From Alphaproteobacteria bacterium (GTDB taxonomy: Bacteria > Pseudomonadota > Alphaproteobacteria > UBA7985 > JAUIBT01): a stretch of 64,000 bases of DNA. Below, piece by piece: positions 15,794 through 25,632 of the stretch. The position numbers and the translations under genes are program-made. The stretch is from NCBI GenBank assembly GCA_030428565.1, contig JAUIDR010000004.1:1-64000 (forward strand), in the 5' to 3' direction. Each line of letters starts with the position of its first letter. Position 1 is the first letter of the stretch. Below the pieces are notes generated by a model, which searched no databases, was not told the origin of the DNA, and saw only the letters and a list, made by a program, of their open reading frames with translations.

Positions 15794-18700
15794 TCAGGCT
15801 GCCAGAGCGGCCATGTTCTTAACCAGCATTTTCACCGATTTCACGCGCTCTTGTTCGCTGTCCAGACGGCGCTTGTAGACCAAGCGCATGTCAGAACGCA
15901 CGGTGATGAGCTTTTTGTTCTTTTCAACCCATTGGAGCAGTTTGTCCGGGTTGTTGAACTTGTTGTTGCGGAACTGCAATACGATGCCTTTCGGGCCAAC
16001 GTCCAACTTTTCTATCCCTGCCCGCTTGCACATCAGCTTGATCGACATGACGCTCATGAGATTTTCCACCTCGTCAGGCAGCGAGCCAAAGCGGTCGATC
16101 AGCTCCGAGGCAAAGCTCTCCAACTCTTTGGCGTTTGCTAGGTCGGACAAGCGACGATAGAGCGACATGCGCACGTTGAGATCTTCAACGTAGTTATCGG
16201 GGATCAAGACGGCTGTACCCAAGTTGATTTGGGGCGACCAGTTCTCCTCGCTCTCGGTCTCGGCCTTGCTGTTGACCTGGGTGACGGCTTCTTCCAGCAT
16301 TTGCTGATAGAGCTCGACGCCGACTTCTTTGATGTGGCCGGACTGCTCCTCGCCGACCAGGTTGCCCGCCCCTCTGATATCCATATCGTGCGAGGCGAGT
16401 TGGAAGCCCGCGCCCAGATTGTCCAAAGTCTGTAGTACCTCCAAGCGCTTTGTCGCCTGCGCGGTCAAAGGGCGGTCGGTGGCGTAGGTCAGATAGGCAT
16501 AGCCGCGCTGTTTGCCCCGCCCGACGCGCCCGCGCAATTGATACAGCGAGGCCAGGCCAAAGCGGTCGGCACGATGGACGATCAGGGTGTTGACGTTGGG
16601 GATATCCAAACCCGCCTCAACGATATTGGTGGCCAGCAGAACATCGAACTTGTGATCGTAGAAATCGTTCATGGTCTGCTCCAACTCGCTGGCCGCGATT
16701 TGGCCCGTGGCGCTGCGCACTTTCAGCTCTGGCGCGATCTTTTCCAGGCGCTCAAGCATCTTTTCGATATCGCGGACCTGGGGGCAGACGACAAAGGACT
16801 GACCGCCGCGGAAATGCTCACGCATTAGCGCCTCGCGTACGATCATCGAATCCCAAGGCGAGACGAAGGTGCGGACCGCCAGACGATCCACCGGCGGCGT
16901 GGTGATGAGCGACAACTCTTTCACGCCTGACATGGCCATAGACAGCGTGCGCGGAATGGGCGTGGCAGACAGCGTCAGCACGTGGACATCGGACTTTAAT
17001 TCCTTCAGCCGCTCCTTTTGCTTCACACCGAATTTTTGCTCTTCGTCGACGATCAATAGCCCCAATTGCTTGAATTTAATCGACTGAGCCAACAGCGCAT
17101 GCGTGCCAATGACGACATCGGCCTTGCCGGCGGCTAACTCCTCCTTCACGAGGCTCGCCTCTTTGCCCATTACCAGGCGCGAGAGCTGGTGAACGCGGAT
17201 AGGCCAGCCCTCAAAGCGTTGCTTGAAATTGTTGTAGTGCTGGCGCGCCAATAGGGTTGTGGGGCAGACAAGCGCCACTTGAGCACCCGACATGGCCGCA
17301 ACAAAGGCCGCGCGGATCGCAACTTCGGTTTTGCCGAAGCCCACGTCACCACAGACCAAGCGATCCATAGGCCGCCCAGACTGCAGGTCTTCGATGGCAT
17401 CATCAATCGCAACCAGTTGATCTTCTGTTTCCGTATAGGGAAAACGCGCAGCAAATTCGTTGTAGAGCGGCTCGGGCTGTTCCAGGACGACCGCCTTTTT
17501 CATCATGCGCTGCGCCGCGATTTTGATAAGCTGGGCCGCTATGTCCTTCAGGCGCTTTTTGACCTTAGCGCGGCGGAGCTGCCAGGCGGCCCCACCAAGC
17601 TTGTCCAGGGCCACACCGGCATCCTCGCCACCGAAGCGCGACAAAATCTCGATATTTTCAACGGGAATATAAAGCTTGTCGTCACCGGAATACTTGAGCT
17701 GCAAGACATCGTGCGGCGCACCGCCAATCTCGATCGTCTCTAGCCCTAGATATTGCCCGATCCCGTGCTCTAGATGGACCACCAGATCGCCGGTGGATAG
17801 AGCCGAGACCTCGGACAGGAAATTTTCAGCACGCTTTTTGCGTCGTCCGGCACGTGCGATCTTTTCGCCCAGCAGGTCTTGTTCGCTAATTATGGCGATG
17901 TCGGGCGAGACAAAACCGCGCTCGATGGGTAGCACTGCCAGGCCCAGCGACTTCTTGGGCATAGCCTTGATATCGGCCAAGCTGGCGACCGACTGGCGGA
18001 TAAGGATATCATTTTCGCCCAAAAGGCTCGCCAGCCGTGTCTTAGAGCCCTCGCTCAATCCAGCCAACACGACCCGCCTGCCCTCGCCTTGCAGGCTGCG
18101 CATATGATCGCGAAAGGCCCTGTACAGATCAACGTCGGGGTCTTTGCGCTGGCTCTCAAAGTTTAGGCCTGGTTGGCCTTGAGCCGATATTTGAACCAAG
18201 CCCGGGCTGTCGGGCGCGGCGAAGGGCGAAAGCTGCCAGACCGCGCGATTCAGCGCCAGGCCCTCCCACTCGCCGTCGCTCATATAAAGCTGTTCCGGGG
18301 GCAAGGGCTTATAGAGGCTCTCGCCTTGAGCCTCGGCTTCTAACATGCTGCGCCGCGCTTCATAGAAGTCGCGTACATTTTCCATGCGGGTTCCGCGCAC
18401 TTCTTGACACTGATGCTCCAGCACCAAGCCTGCGCCGGGCATATAGTCTAAGACCGTATCCAATTGGTCATAGAACAGCGGCAGCCAGTGCTCCATGCCC
18501 GGAAAACGGCGCCCTTCGGAAATACTGGTATAGAGCGGGTCGGCATCCGAAACCGAGCCAAACGTCGCGCGATAGCCCGAACGAAAACGCGCAATGGCAT
18601 CGGGTGACAGCATGACTTCAGAAACAGGCAGCAGGGAAATACTGGCAATTTCCTTGATGGTGCGCTGGCTCAGTGCATCGAAGCGGCGCAGCTTTTCAAC

Positions 18701-19279
18701 CTCATCGCCGAACAGGTCGATACGAACCGGGTTGGGCGAACCCATAGGAAAGACATCAATCAGACCGCCACGCACGGCGTATTCACCGGGATCGTTGACC
18801 GTACCAACGCGCGCATAGCCGTTGTTGACCAGATAACGGTTCAGCGCTTCTTCGTCCAAACTCTCACCGGCAACGATGCGAAAGCTCGATTGCCCCAGGG
18901 CCTCGCGCGACGGCAAGCGTTGCAACAGTGCATTAACAGTGGTGAACAATACGCGCGGTCCCTTGGCAGGGCGCAGCAAACGCACCAAGGAACGCAGGCG
19001 CTTACCTAAAACCTCGGCGTTGGGCGAGACGCGATCGTAGGGTAGACAGTCCCAAGCAGGCAGAACAATGCGTTCGGCGTCGGGCTGGCAAAACCGGAAT
19101 ACCTGTTCGGTGGTCGCAAGCTCGCTGTCATTCCGCGCAACGAAAATGAGCTGCTTGGTGGGATGACTGGCCAGCAAATCGGACAGAACCCATCCTTCCA
19201 TGCCCTGTGGCACGCGCTCAACCAGGACCAGGCCGCTGTCGGTCTTGTTCTCATCGGATCCAGTAGTGTCTTTTGTCAC
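15794..19279 (-). CDS. mfd: Transcription-repair coupling factor Mfd
   Basis: A 1161-residue SF2 translocase of normal length, which removes RNA polymerase stalled at DNA lesions and recruits UvrA. The order is a UvrB-like N-terminal region, the RNA polymerase-interacting domain (GDLVVHLEHGIGQYLGLE, about 495-512), the helicase core with Walker A GDVGFGKT (about 645-652) and Walker B VDEEQKFG (about 743), the RecG-like translocation motif and a C-terminal autoinhibitory domain. The C-terminal part ends in a Lys/Arg-rich tail. It lies downstream of the convergent-side sdhE/recG group, a common alphaproteobacterial neighbourhood. Confidence 0.97.
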   Translation of the reverse strand: MTKDTTGSDENKTDSGLVLVERVPQGMEGWVLSDLLASHPTKQLIFVARNDSELATTEQVFRFCQPDAERIVLPAWDCLPYDRVSPNAEVLGKRLRSLVRLLRPAKGPRVLFTTVNALLQRLPSREALGQSSFRIVAGESLDEEALNRYLVNNGYARVGTVNDPGEYAVRGGLIDVFPMGSPNPVRIDLFGDEVEKLRRFDALSQRTIKEIASISLLPVSEVMLSPDAIARFRSGYRATFGSVSDADPLYTSISEGRRFPGMEHWLPLFYDQLDTVLDYMPGAGLVLEHQCQEVRGTRMENVRDFYEARRSMLEAEAQGESLYKPLPPEQLYMSDGEWEGLALNRAVWQLSPFAAPDSPGLVQISAQGQPGLNFESQRKDPDVDLYRAFRDHMRSLQGEGRRVVLAGLSEGSKTRLASLLGENDILIRQSVASLADIKAMPKKSLGLAVLPIERGFVSPDIAIISEQDLLGEKIARAGRRKKRAENFLSEVSALSTGDLVVHLEHGIGQYLGLETIEIGGAPHDVLQLKYSGDDKLYIPVENIEILSRFGGEDAGVALDKLGGAAWQLRRAKVKKRLKDIAAQLIKIAAQRMMKKAVVLEQPEPLYNEFAARFPYTETEDQLVAIDDAIEDLQSGRPMDRLVCGDVGFGKTEVAIRAAFVAAMSGAQVALVCPTTLLARQHYNNFKQRFEGWPIRVHQLSRLVMGKEASLVKEELAAGKADVVIGTHALLAQSIKFKQLGLLIVDEEQKFGVKQKERLKELKSDVHVLTLSATPIPRTLSMAMSGVKELSLITTPPVDRLAVRTFVSPWDSMIVREALMREHFRGGQSFVVCPQVRDIEKMLERLEKIAPELKVRSATGQIAASELEQTMNDFYDHKFDVLLATNIVEAGLDIPNVNTLIVHRADRFGLASLYQLRGRVGRGKQRGYAYLTYATDRPLTAQATKRLEVLQTLDNLGAGFQLASHDMDIRGAGNLVGEEQSGHIKEVGVELYQQMLEEAVTQVNSKAETESEENWSPQINLGTAVLIPDNYVEDLNVRMSLYRRLSDLANAKELESFASELIDRFGSLPDEVENLMSVMSIKLMCKRAGIEKLDVGPKGIVLQFRNNKFNNPDKLLQWVEKNKKLITVRSDMRLVYKRRLDSEQERVKSVKMLVKNMAALAA

Positions 19280-19417
19280 CCAAACCGGCCTTTCGCGCTA
19301 TGCAGAGGAAGGCAAGCAGGTAATAGCGGAGCGGGCCCCTAGGTCAAGCGCCTTTGCCCATGATGGAAAGCGATGGCCTGGTATGGCCGCTGTGTTCCGC
19401 CTGCACCAGGGCGCGCC

Positions 19418-19774
19418 TTAAGCCTTGCCTTGCCGTTCGGCCAGGAAATCGTACTGAGCAAATAGGCCCGCCAGGGTCTCTGGCAAGTCGCTGGGAAAAG
19501 GCTTGTCGCCCTGTAGCCAGGACTGAATCTCAGGGTCTTCGGCCAGCATAAAGAATTCGAAATCTTGAAGCGTCTGTAGATCCATCTCAGCCAAGAAGCG
19601 ATCCGCAAAGGTACCCAGCATGAGGTCAAGCTCTTGGGTGCCGCGATGCCAGGCACGCCAGCGTAATTTCTTGCGCAACAGCTCTTCGGGGGCAAAATCG
19701 TCGGCAGCCGTCTGTGAGGTGCTGCTTGGCATTGTCTGCGCGCTGTTCTTGTCCATAGTCTCAATTTTGTCCAT
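19418..19774 (-). CDS. sdhE: FAD assembly factor SdhE
   Basis: A 118-residue protein with the SdhE/SDHAF2 signature RGTQELDLMLGTF (RGxxExD) at about 49-61, used to bind the flavoprotein SdhA and promote covalent FAD attachment to succinate dehydrogenase. The N-terminal ~35 residues are Ser/Thr/Asp-rich and probably disordered, and the C-terminal segment (WLQGDKPFP) matches the family. ATG 19774 is chosen; ATG 19756 would also leave the domain whole, and a TTG at 19804 opens a longer frame. The gene sits head-to-head with recG, 71 bases apart. Confidence 0.88.
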   Translation of the reverse strand: MDKIETMDKNSAQTMPSSTSQTAADDFAPEELLRKKLRWRAWHRGTQELDLMLGTFADRFLAEMDLQTLQDFEFFMLAEDPEIQSWLQGDKPFPSDLPETLAGLFAQYDFLAERQGKA

Positions 19775-19845
19775 AACTAGGGCTCGCGGGATACGCCTGC
19801 CCAACGACCTGGAACTATAGTGCGCCTTGCGCCCAAGCCAACCGG

Positions 19846-21942
19846 ATGAATGACCGCATGTCAGCGCGCAGACCTACTTTGCTTGATCCTGTTTTTCGCT
19901 CGGTCGAGAGCCTGCCGGGCATTGGCCCAAAGATCGCAGCGGCCCTGGTCAAGCTGACTGGTCCTTATGTGCTCAACCTTTTGTTCCATGCCCCTAGCCA
20001 CATTCAAGAGCGCCATGCACTGGATGAGCCCGATGATTTACATGTCGGCAAGCTCGTCATCCTGCCCTTCGAGGCTGAAGAACACCGCCCCCCGGCATCA
20101 AAGCGCATGCCCTATCGCATCGTTGGGCGCAGCGGCAGCCAGAGCCTGGAAGTTAGCTTCTTTCACGCTTCGCGCGACTACCTGCACCGCCAATTGCCAA
20201 CCGCCATCCCGCGTTGGCTCTCTGGGGAACTGGGCATCTACAACAATCGCTACCGCATGTTGCACCCCGACTACATGGTGCCGCACGACGCCAAGGCCAG
20301 CATTCCCCGCTTTGAGCCGCGATACGCCTTGACCCAGGGGCTCAGCATGCAGCGCCTGCATAAGGCCATCGCCGCGGGCCTAGAGTTGCTGCCACATGTG
20401 CCCGAATGGATCGAACCCAGCTTGCTCAAGCAAAAAGGCTGGCCGGGCTTTAACGCGGCTCTTACCTTGTTGCACGCGCCCGACGGCAAGGATGCCAGCA
20501 AGGCGCGCGAACGCTTGGCCTATGACGAGTTGTTGGCCAATGCCTTGGCCTTGTCGCTGGTGCGCCAGAGCGCGCGAAAGCGCCCAGCTCCGCCCTTGAT
20601 CGGCGATGGTCATCTACAATCGCAACTGCGCGCGCTCTTGCCTTACCAGCTCACGGGCGATCAGGAACAGGCCCTATCGGACATCAGCCGTGACCTGGCC
20701 CAGCCCGAGCGCATGATGCGTCTGGTACAAGGGGATGTCGGCGCGGGTAAAACCGTCGTTGCTCTGTTGGCCATGTTGCAAGCGGTCGAGGCGGGACGCC
20801 AGGCAGCGATTATGGCGCCAACCGCTATCCTCGCCCAGCAGCACTTCGATTTCATCGCGCCCTTAGCGCTCAAGCTGGGGCTGAAAACGGTTCTATTGGT
20901 CGGTAAAGACAGCGCCGCGGCGCAGCGCCAAGCCCGGCAAGCGGTCACGGAAGGCAGCGCGGTCTTGGCGGTCGGCACCCATGCTCTGTTTCAAGATGGC
21001 TTAGATTTTCGCGATCTGGGGCTAGCCGTCATTGACGAGCAGCACCGTTTTGGCGTCGCACAACGCCTGCGACTGTCCGACAAAGGCCAAGGCACACACA
21101 TCCTTTTGATGACCGCAACGCCCATTCCGCGCACTCTATTGCTGGCCGAGCAAGGCGATCTTGACAGCTCAATTTTGCGCGAAAAGCCGCCGGGGCGACT
21201 GCCCATCACCACCATTGCCAAGCCCATCGACCAACGCGGCGCGGTCGTTGATGCCTTGAAACGGGCCATGGCGCAGGGAGCCAGAGCCTATTGGGTCTGT
21301 CCACTGGTGGAAGAATCAGAGGTTTCCGACCTAGCCAACGCCGAAGAGCGCCACGCCAGCCTGCAAAAGGTTTTCGGTGAGCAGGTCGTGCTTGTCCATG
21401 GTCGCATGACGGGCTCCGAAAAAGACGAAGCGATGCTTGCCTTTGCCTCGGGCCGGGCCAAAATCCTGGTCGCCACCACCGTGATTGAAGTGGGCGTTAA
21501 CGTGCCTGAGGCGACGATCATGGTCATCGAACAAGCCGAACGCTTCGGTCTGTCACAGCTTCACCAGTTACGCGGTCGCATTGGTCGTGGCTCAGGTAAA
21601 TCCACCTGCATCTTGCTCTATCAGCCGCCGCTGGGCGAGACCAGCACCAAACGCTTGAACACCCTACGCGATAGTGACGATGGGTTTGAAATCGCTGAAA
21701 TGGACTTGGAAATTCGTGGCGCCGGTGAGCTGCTTGGCACGCGCCAATCCGGATTGCCCAAATTCCGATTTGGCGGCCTTGAGGGCGCGCCCGACTTGGT
21801 ACCCGTAAGCCACAAGGACGCACGTTTGCTCATGGCCCAAGATCCCAGCCTTCGGGCTACCCAGCGCGGCCAAGCCGCGCGGCTATTGCTCTATTTATTC
21901 GAACGCGACGAGGCCGCGCGCTACTTGGTAACGGCGGCCTAG
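19846..21942 (+). CDS. recG: ATP-dependent DNA helicase RecG
   Basis: A 698-residue SF2 helicase that remodels stalled replication forks and branched DNA. After a wedge/OB domain (LPGIGPKIAAALVKL near the start, then the region to about 250), the helicase core shows Walker A GDVGAGKT at about 296-303 and the RecG form of Walker B, IDEQHRFGVAQRL, at about 395-407. Motif VI lies in QLRGRIGRGSGKS at about 573-585. Translation is assumed from ATG 19846; ATG 19858 is an alternative. The gene is divergent from sdhE and converges on a small secreted-protein gene 28 bases beyond its stop. Confidence 0.97.
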   Translation: MNDRMSARRPTLLDPVFRSVESLPGIGPKIAAALVKLTGPYVLNLLFHAPSHIQERHALDEPDDLHVGKLVILPFEAEEHRPPASKRMPYRIVGRSGSQSLEVSFFHASRDYLHRQLPTAIPRWLSGELGIYNNRYRMLHPDYMVPHDAKASIPRFEPRYALTQGLSMQRLHKAIAAGLELLPHVPEWIEPSLLKQKGWPGFNAALTLLHAPDGKDASKARERLAYDELLANALALSLVRQSARKRPAPPLIGDGHLQSQLRALLPYQLTGDQEQALSDISRDLAQPERMMRLVQGDVGAGKTVVALLAMLQAVEAGRQAAIMAPTAILAQQHFDFIAPLALKLGLKTVLLVGKDSAAAQRQARQAVTEGSAVLAVGTHALFQDGLDFRDLGLAVIDEQHRFGVAQRLRLSDKGQGTHILLMTATPIPRTLLLAEQGDLDSSILREKPPGRLPITTIAKPIDQRGAVVDALKRAMAQGARAYWVCPLVEESEVSDLANAEERHASLQKVFGEQVVLVHGRMTGSEKDEAMLAFASGRAKILVATTVIEVGVNVPEATIMVIEQAERFGLSQLHQLRGRIGRGSGKSTCILLYQPPLGETSTKRLNTLRDSDDGFEIAEMDLEIRGAGELLGTRQSGLPKFRFGGLEGAPDLVPVSHKDARLLMAQDPSLRATQRGQAARLLLYLFERDEAARYLVTAA

Positions 21943-21970
21943 TGCGCAAGCGAGATTGCTATCTGTCGGC

Positions 21971-22372
21971 TTATCGTGCCTGCAAAGGATAGGCGGGCGC
22001 CGCACCATAAGGCATGTTGTAAGCCGAGGCGGTATTGGTCCAGTGTTGGCCGTATGCGCCCGGAGTCACCGGCAAATAAACGGGAACCTGGCCCAGGTGG
22101 GTAAAGATGCCTGCTGTCGGCGTCTGCTGCGCACCAGACCACAAGCGTTGGGCCAAAAGCGGGTATTCAGAAGCAAAGAGTTGCGGATTGGCTGCGTGTT
22201 CTGGCTTCAGCTCGAAGCGGTCGCCTGGAATATAGCCGTAGTCAACCACACCATCAGCGGTCAGTGAAAAATCGGGGGTATCGTATTCTTGTGCAGACTG
22301 GGCGTGAGCCGTGCCGAACAGTGCGCAGGACGCCACAGCTAGGGACGCCACGGCAGTAACAATGGCCTTCAT
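21971..22372 (-). CDS. Small secreted protein of unknown function
   Basis: A 133-residue protein with a Sec signal peptide (MKAIVTAVASLAVASCALFGTAHA, cleavage expected after AHA). GGAG lies 6 bases before ATG 22372, which rules out the longer TTG-start frame. The mature part has 109 residues and no cysteine, and is rich in Pro, Tyr and Ala, particularly in the last 30 residues. I recognise no family. The signal peptide region holds a Cys, but the surrounding VASCALF is not positioned as a clean lipobox because an AHA site follows. It stands alone between recG and ilvD. Confidence 0.7.
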   Translation of the reverse strand: MKAIVTAVASLAVASCALFGTAHAQSAQEYDTPDFSLTADGVVDYGYIPGDRFELKPEHAANPQLFASEYPLLAQRLWSGAQQTPTAGIFTHLGQVPVYLPVTPGAYGQHWTNTASAYNMPYGAAPAYPLQAR

Positions 22373-22557
22373 GAAAATCTCCAAATCTATGGGCTTTTGA
22401 GCCAGGTCTTCAAATGGGTCGGGATCAAAATTCCTCGCAGCTTACGAGCGTCCCTCACTGTCTTACCTGGCATGGCTTTATGCCCACTAGCCGATCAAAT
22501 TGTGGAGATTTCGCCATCAAACCGCAGGGTGCACAACCTAAGAGCGATTAAGGGCAC

Positions 22558-22586
22558 AAAAAAAGAGCCGGGACAATCCCGGCTCT
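22558..22586 (-). terminator. Rho-independent terminator after ilvD
   Basis: AGAGCCGGGA (22564-22573) and TCCCGGCTCT (22577-22586) form a perfect 10-bp stem with a 3-base loop. On the minus strand it is followed by seven T (AAAAAAA at 22558-22564 on the plus strand). It lies 30 bases after the ilvD stop. Confidence 0.9.
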
Positions 22587-22615
22587 CTTTCTGCAAGGCC
22601 TTAGCAGGGCACCGA

Positions 22616-24337
22616 TTAGATATCGGCAAAGACCTTCTTTTCTTTCTTCCCGCCCGGGTGCGTGACCGCACCAAATTCGGCAGACGAGACGGTTTGTGCA
22701 TATTTCCAAATCGCGCCGGACTGGAAGTCGCTCTCGCGGGGTTGCCATTCCTTGCGGCGCGCCTCCAGCTCATCATCGCTCAGTTTAACTTCAAGCGTGC
22801 CCTTGTCGGCGTCAATCGAAATGATATCTCCGTCTTTCAACAAGCCAATCGGGCCGCCGACTGCGGCTTCGGGGCCAACGTGGCCGATACAAAAACCGCG
22901 TGTTGCGCCCGAGAAGCGACCATCGGTAATCAAGGCAACCTTGTCGCCGCGACCTTGGCCGTAGATGGCTGCTGTTGTTGCCAACATCTCGCGCATGCCG
23001 GGGCCGCCTTTGGGGCCTTCGTAGCGAATGACCAGCACTTCGCCATCTTCGTAATTGCCTGCAACCACCGCATCGAAGCAATCTTCTTCGGTGTCAAAGC
23101 AACGCGCGGGGCCTTCAAAGTTCAGCTTTTCTAAGCCCGCAACTTTAACGATGGCCCCTTCTGGAGCCAGATTGCCTTTCAAGCCGACCACACCGCCGGT
23201 GGGCGAGATCGGGGTCTTGACCCGGAACACCACGTCCTGGTTGTCTGGGAAGCGCACAGCCTCGTGGTTTTCGCCAATGGTCTTGCCGGTTACGGTGATA
23301 CAGTCATCGTGCAAAACGCCGTTATCCAACAGCTCTTTGATCACGATCGGAATACCGCCGATTTCGTACAAGTCCTTGGCAACATAGGCGCCGCCTGGCT
23401 TCAGATTGCCGATATAGGGCGTATCTTTAAAGATGTCGGCGACGTCATGGATGGAAAAATCAATGCCACATTCGTGGGCGATGGCTGGCAGGTGCAGCGC
23501 CGCGTTGGTCGAGCCTCCGGTTGCCGCGACAACACGCGCTGCGTTCTCCAGTGACTTGCGGGTCACGATATCACGCGGACGCAGCCCGGTGCGCAGCAAT
23601 TCCATCACCGCTTCGCCCGATTTGAAGGCAAAGGTATCGCGCAGTTCATAGGGGGCAGGCGCACCAGCCGAACCGGGCAATGCAAGGCCAATGCCTTCAG
23701 AAACAGACGCCATGGTGTTCGCCGTGAATTGCGCGCCGCAAGAGCCCGCTGAAGGGCAGGCAACGCATTCCAACTCATGAAGCTCGGCATCGTCGATTTC
23801 GCCGGTCGCGTGCTTGCCCACGGCTTCGAACAAGTCCTGTACGGTCACGTCGCGATCCTTATAGCGACCCGGCAGAATTGAACCGCCATACATGAAGACA
23901 GAGGGGACGTTCAGGCGCACCATGGCCATCATGATTCCGGGCAGCGACTTATCGCAGCCAGCCAGGCCGACTAGGGCGTCATAACAGTGCCCGCGCATGG
24001 TCAGTTCAACAGAATCAGCGATGACCTCACGCGAGACCAGAGAGGACTTCATCCCTTCGTGACCCATGGCAATACCGTCGGTCACGGTGATGGTCGTAAA
24101 TTCGCGCGGTGTACCACCCGCAGCGGCGACGCCCTTCTTGGCGACCTGCGCTTGGCGGGCCAACGAGATGTTACACGGTGCGGCCTCGTTCCAAGTCGTT
24201 GCAACACCGACCAGCGGTGCCGCGATCTCTTCGTCCGACAGACCCATAGCGTGCAGGTAGGAGCGATGTGGAGCGCGCGCGGGCCCCATGGTAGTGTAGC
24301 GGCTAGGCAGCTTTGACTTGTCAAAGGGCTTATTCAT
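22616..24337 (-). CDS. ilvD: Dihydroxy-acid dehydratase
   Basis: A 573-residue IlvD/Edd family protein that dehydrates 2,3-dihydroxy-isovalerate and its methyl homologue in valine and isoleucine synthesis. Cluster ligands are visible in GCDKSLPG (about 128-135) and [16 protein letters not shown] (about 199-214), with a third Cys in APCNIS (about 52-57). [14 protein letters not shown] is the family's substrate-region signature. The enzyme needs an Fe-S cluster, so it is a plausible client of the suf operon nearby. It is a single-gene unit with its own terminator. Confidence 0.97.
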   Translation of the reverse strand: MNKPFDKSKLPSRYTTMGPARAPHRSYLHAMGLSDEEIAAPLVGVATTWNEAAPCNISLARQAQVAKKGVAAAGGTPREFTTITVTDGIAMGHEGMKSSLVSREVIADSVELTMRGHCYDALVGLAGCDKSLPGIMMAMVRLNVPSVFMYGGSILPGRYKDRDVTVQDLFEAVGKHATGEIDDAELHELECVACPSAGSCGAQFTANTMASVSEGIGLALPGSAGAPAPYELRDTFAFKSGEAVMELLRTGLRPRDIVTRKSLENAARVVAATGGSTNAALHLPAIAHECGIDFSIHDVADIFKDTPYIGNLKPGGAYVAKDLYEIGGIPIVIKELLDNGVLHDDCITVTGKTIGENHEAVRFPDNQDVVFRVKTPISPTGGVVGLKGNLAPEGAIVKVAGLEKLNFEGPARCFDTEEDCFDAVVAGNYEDGEVLVIRYEGPKGGPGMREMLATTAAIYGQGRGDKVALITDGRFSGATRGFCIGHVGPEAAVGGPIGLLKDGDIISIDADKGTLEVKLSDDELEARRKEWQPRESDFQSGAIWKYAQTVSSAEFGAVTHPGGKKEKKVFADI

Positions 24338-24806
24338 CGGTCTTGGTTCCTCAAATCATTGTGCCAAGGGGCTTGGCAGCGTCGGGCTCTGGAGTTGACA
24401 GCATTGTTCAGGCACGCGAACATGCCCGCGTACCAGCACCGTCTTATTAAAAGGGTCTGGTCTTTGACAAGCATAGGGGCTGCAACAAATCAAGGCACAA
24501 AACGCGCGGGTTCTTCGCCAGGGTCTGCCTTCTGCGGCCGAAAGTTTGCTTCAATCTAGAAAACATCGCCCTGACGCGGGGCGCTCAGTCTGTAAGGGTA
24601 GGCATCGCCAGGTGACACAAGTTGACGCGACATCGTCCAAATTAGCGGGAGACCAAATATCGGACTCAAAGAAAACAGCTGCGCGTGAACAAGCCGATGT
24701 CGAACCCCAAGCCCAGCTAAGCTGCGAAGAGAACGGTACGAGTGCTCGCCAGACCAGCGTATCTACTAAGGCCGCCTGTCCGCCCCCGGGCGATCCCTCC
24801 AGCATT
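24338..24806. other. Region between divergent ilvD and bpt
   Basis: About 470 bases. The bpt frame is open leftward to a TTG at 24546, 87 codons before the chosen ATG, but the extra residues resemble no domain and are Gln/Ser/Lys-rich. A GTG at 24612 with an AGGG about 12 bases upstream is another possible start. Left of 24546 I see nothing I can support beyond the ilvD promoter area. Confidence 0.4.
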
Positions 24807-25559
24807 ATGACCAATGCCGCCTTTCACCCGCTGAGTTGGCGACGGGTCGGCGTCACCTTTATCGCAACGCGAAATCAGGTCTGTCCCTATTTGGAAGGTC
24901 GCATGGAGCGCAAATTGATCGCGCCCATCACCCGCAGCGCTCGTTCAAGCTTCACCGCGATGAACGCAGCCGGATTTCGCCGCTCCAACGCTTTCGTCTA
25001 TCGACCGATTTGCTCAAATTGCCAGGCCTGCATGGCCGCAAGGGTGCTGGTGGCGGACTTCAAACCAAGCCGCACCCAACGTCGCATTGCGCGGAAAAAC
25101 GCTGAATTGCGCCTGGACATGGCCCCGGCGATGGCGACCGAAGAGCACTACGATCTTTTCCGGCGCTATTTGGACCAGAGGCACTTTGACGGTGACATGG
25201 CCCTGATGGACGAGGACGATTTTGCCGCCATGATCGAGGAGACCTCGGTCCGCACCAATCTGTTTGAATGGCGAGAGCCGCAGAATGACCGCCTGGTCGC
25301 CGCCTGCTTGGTGGATCACCTGGATGATGGCCTGTCGATGGTCTATTCTTACTACGATCCAGACTACCTAGAGCGCAGCCTTGGAGTTGCCATGATTCTA
25401 TCGCTCATAGCCCTCTCGCAGAAGTCAGAGCTGGAGCATCTCTATCTGGGGTATTGGGTCAAGGGTTCGCGAAAGATGAGCTATAAGCAGAACTTTCAAC
25501 CGCTTGAGGTCTATACTGAAGGGCGCTGGCAAGCCCTTGGCAGTTTGGATAGAGGCTGA
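24807..25559 (+). CDS. bpt: Aspartate/glutamate leucyltransferase (Bpt)
   Basis: A 250-residue leucyl-tRNA-protein transferase of the Bpt/Ate1 type. Bpt adds leucine from Leu-tRNA to N-terminal Asp or Glu, marking proteins for ClpAP through the N-degron pathway. Family motifs are CPYLEGRMERK at about 26-36, the cysteine-rich YRPICSNCQACMAARV at about 66-81, and the C-terminal LYLGYWVKGSRKMSYKQNFQPLE. ATG 24807 gives the family's usual length, although it has no clear Shine-Dalgarno; an 87-codon open extension exists upstream. The gene is divergent from ilvD. Confidence 0.88.
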   Translation: MTNAAFHPLSWRRVGVTFIATRNQVCPYLEGRMERKLIAPITRSARSSFTAMNAAGFRRSNAFVYRPICSNCQACMAARVLVADFKPSRTQRRIARKNAELRLDMAPAMATEEHYDLFRRYLDQRHFDGDMALMDEDDFAAMIEETSVRTNLFEWREPQNDRLVAACLVDHLDDGLSMVYSYYDPDYLERSLGVAMILSLIALSQKSELEHLYLGYWVKGSRKMSYKQNFQPLEVYTEGRWQALGSLDRG

Positions 25560-25632
25560 TAGATCAGCGCTGACTCCAATGCATCCGTGCCACCTGCCCC
25601 GCGTGACACCCTAGCCCTTCAAGAGAGACCAT

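Noticed and set aside
22397-23134. 245-codon plus-strand open frame opposite the end of ilvD
   Set aside because: It runs through the ilvD terminator and coding region with no recognisable protein features.
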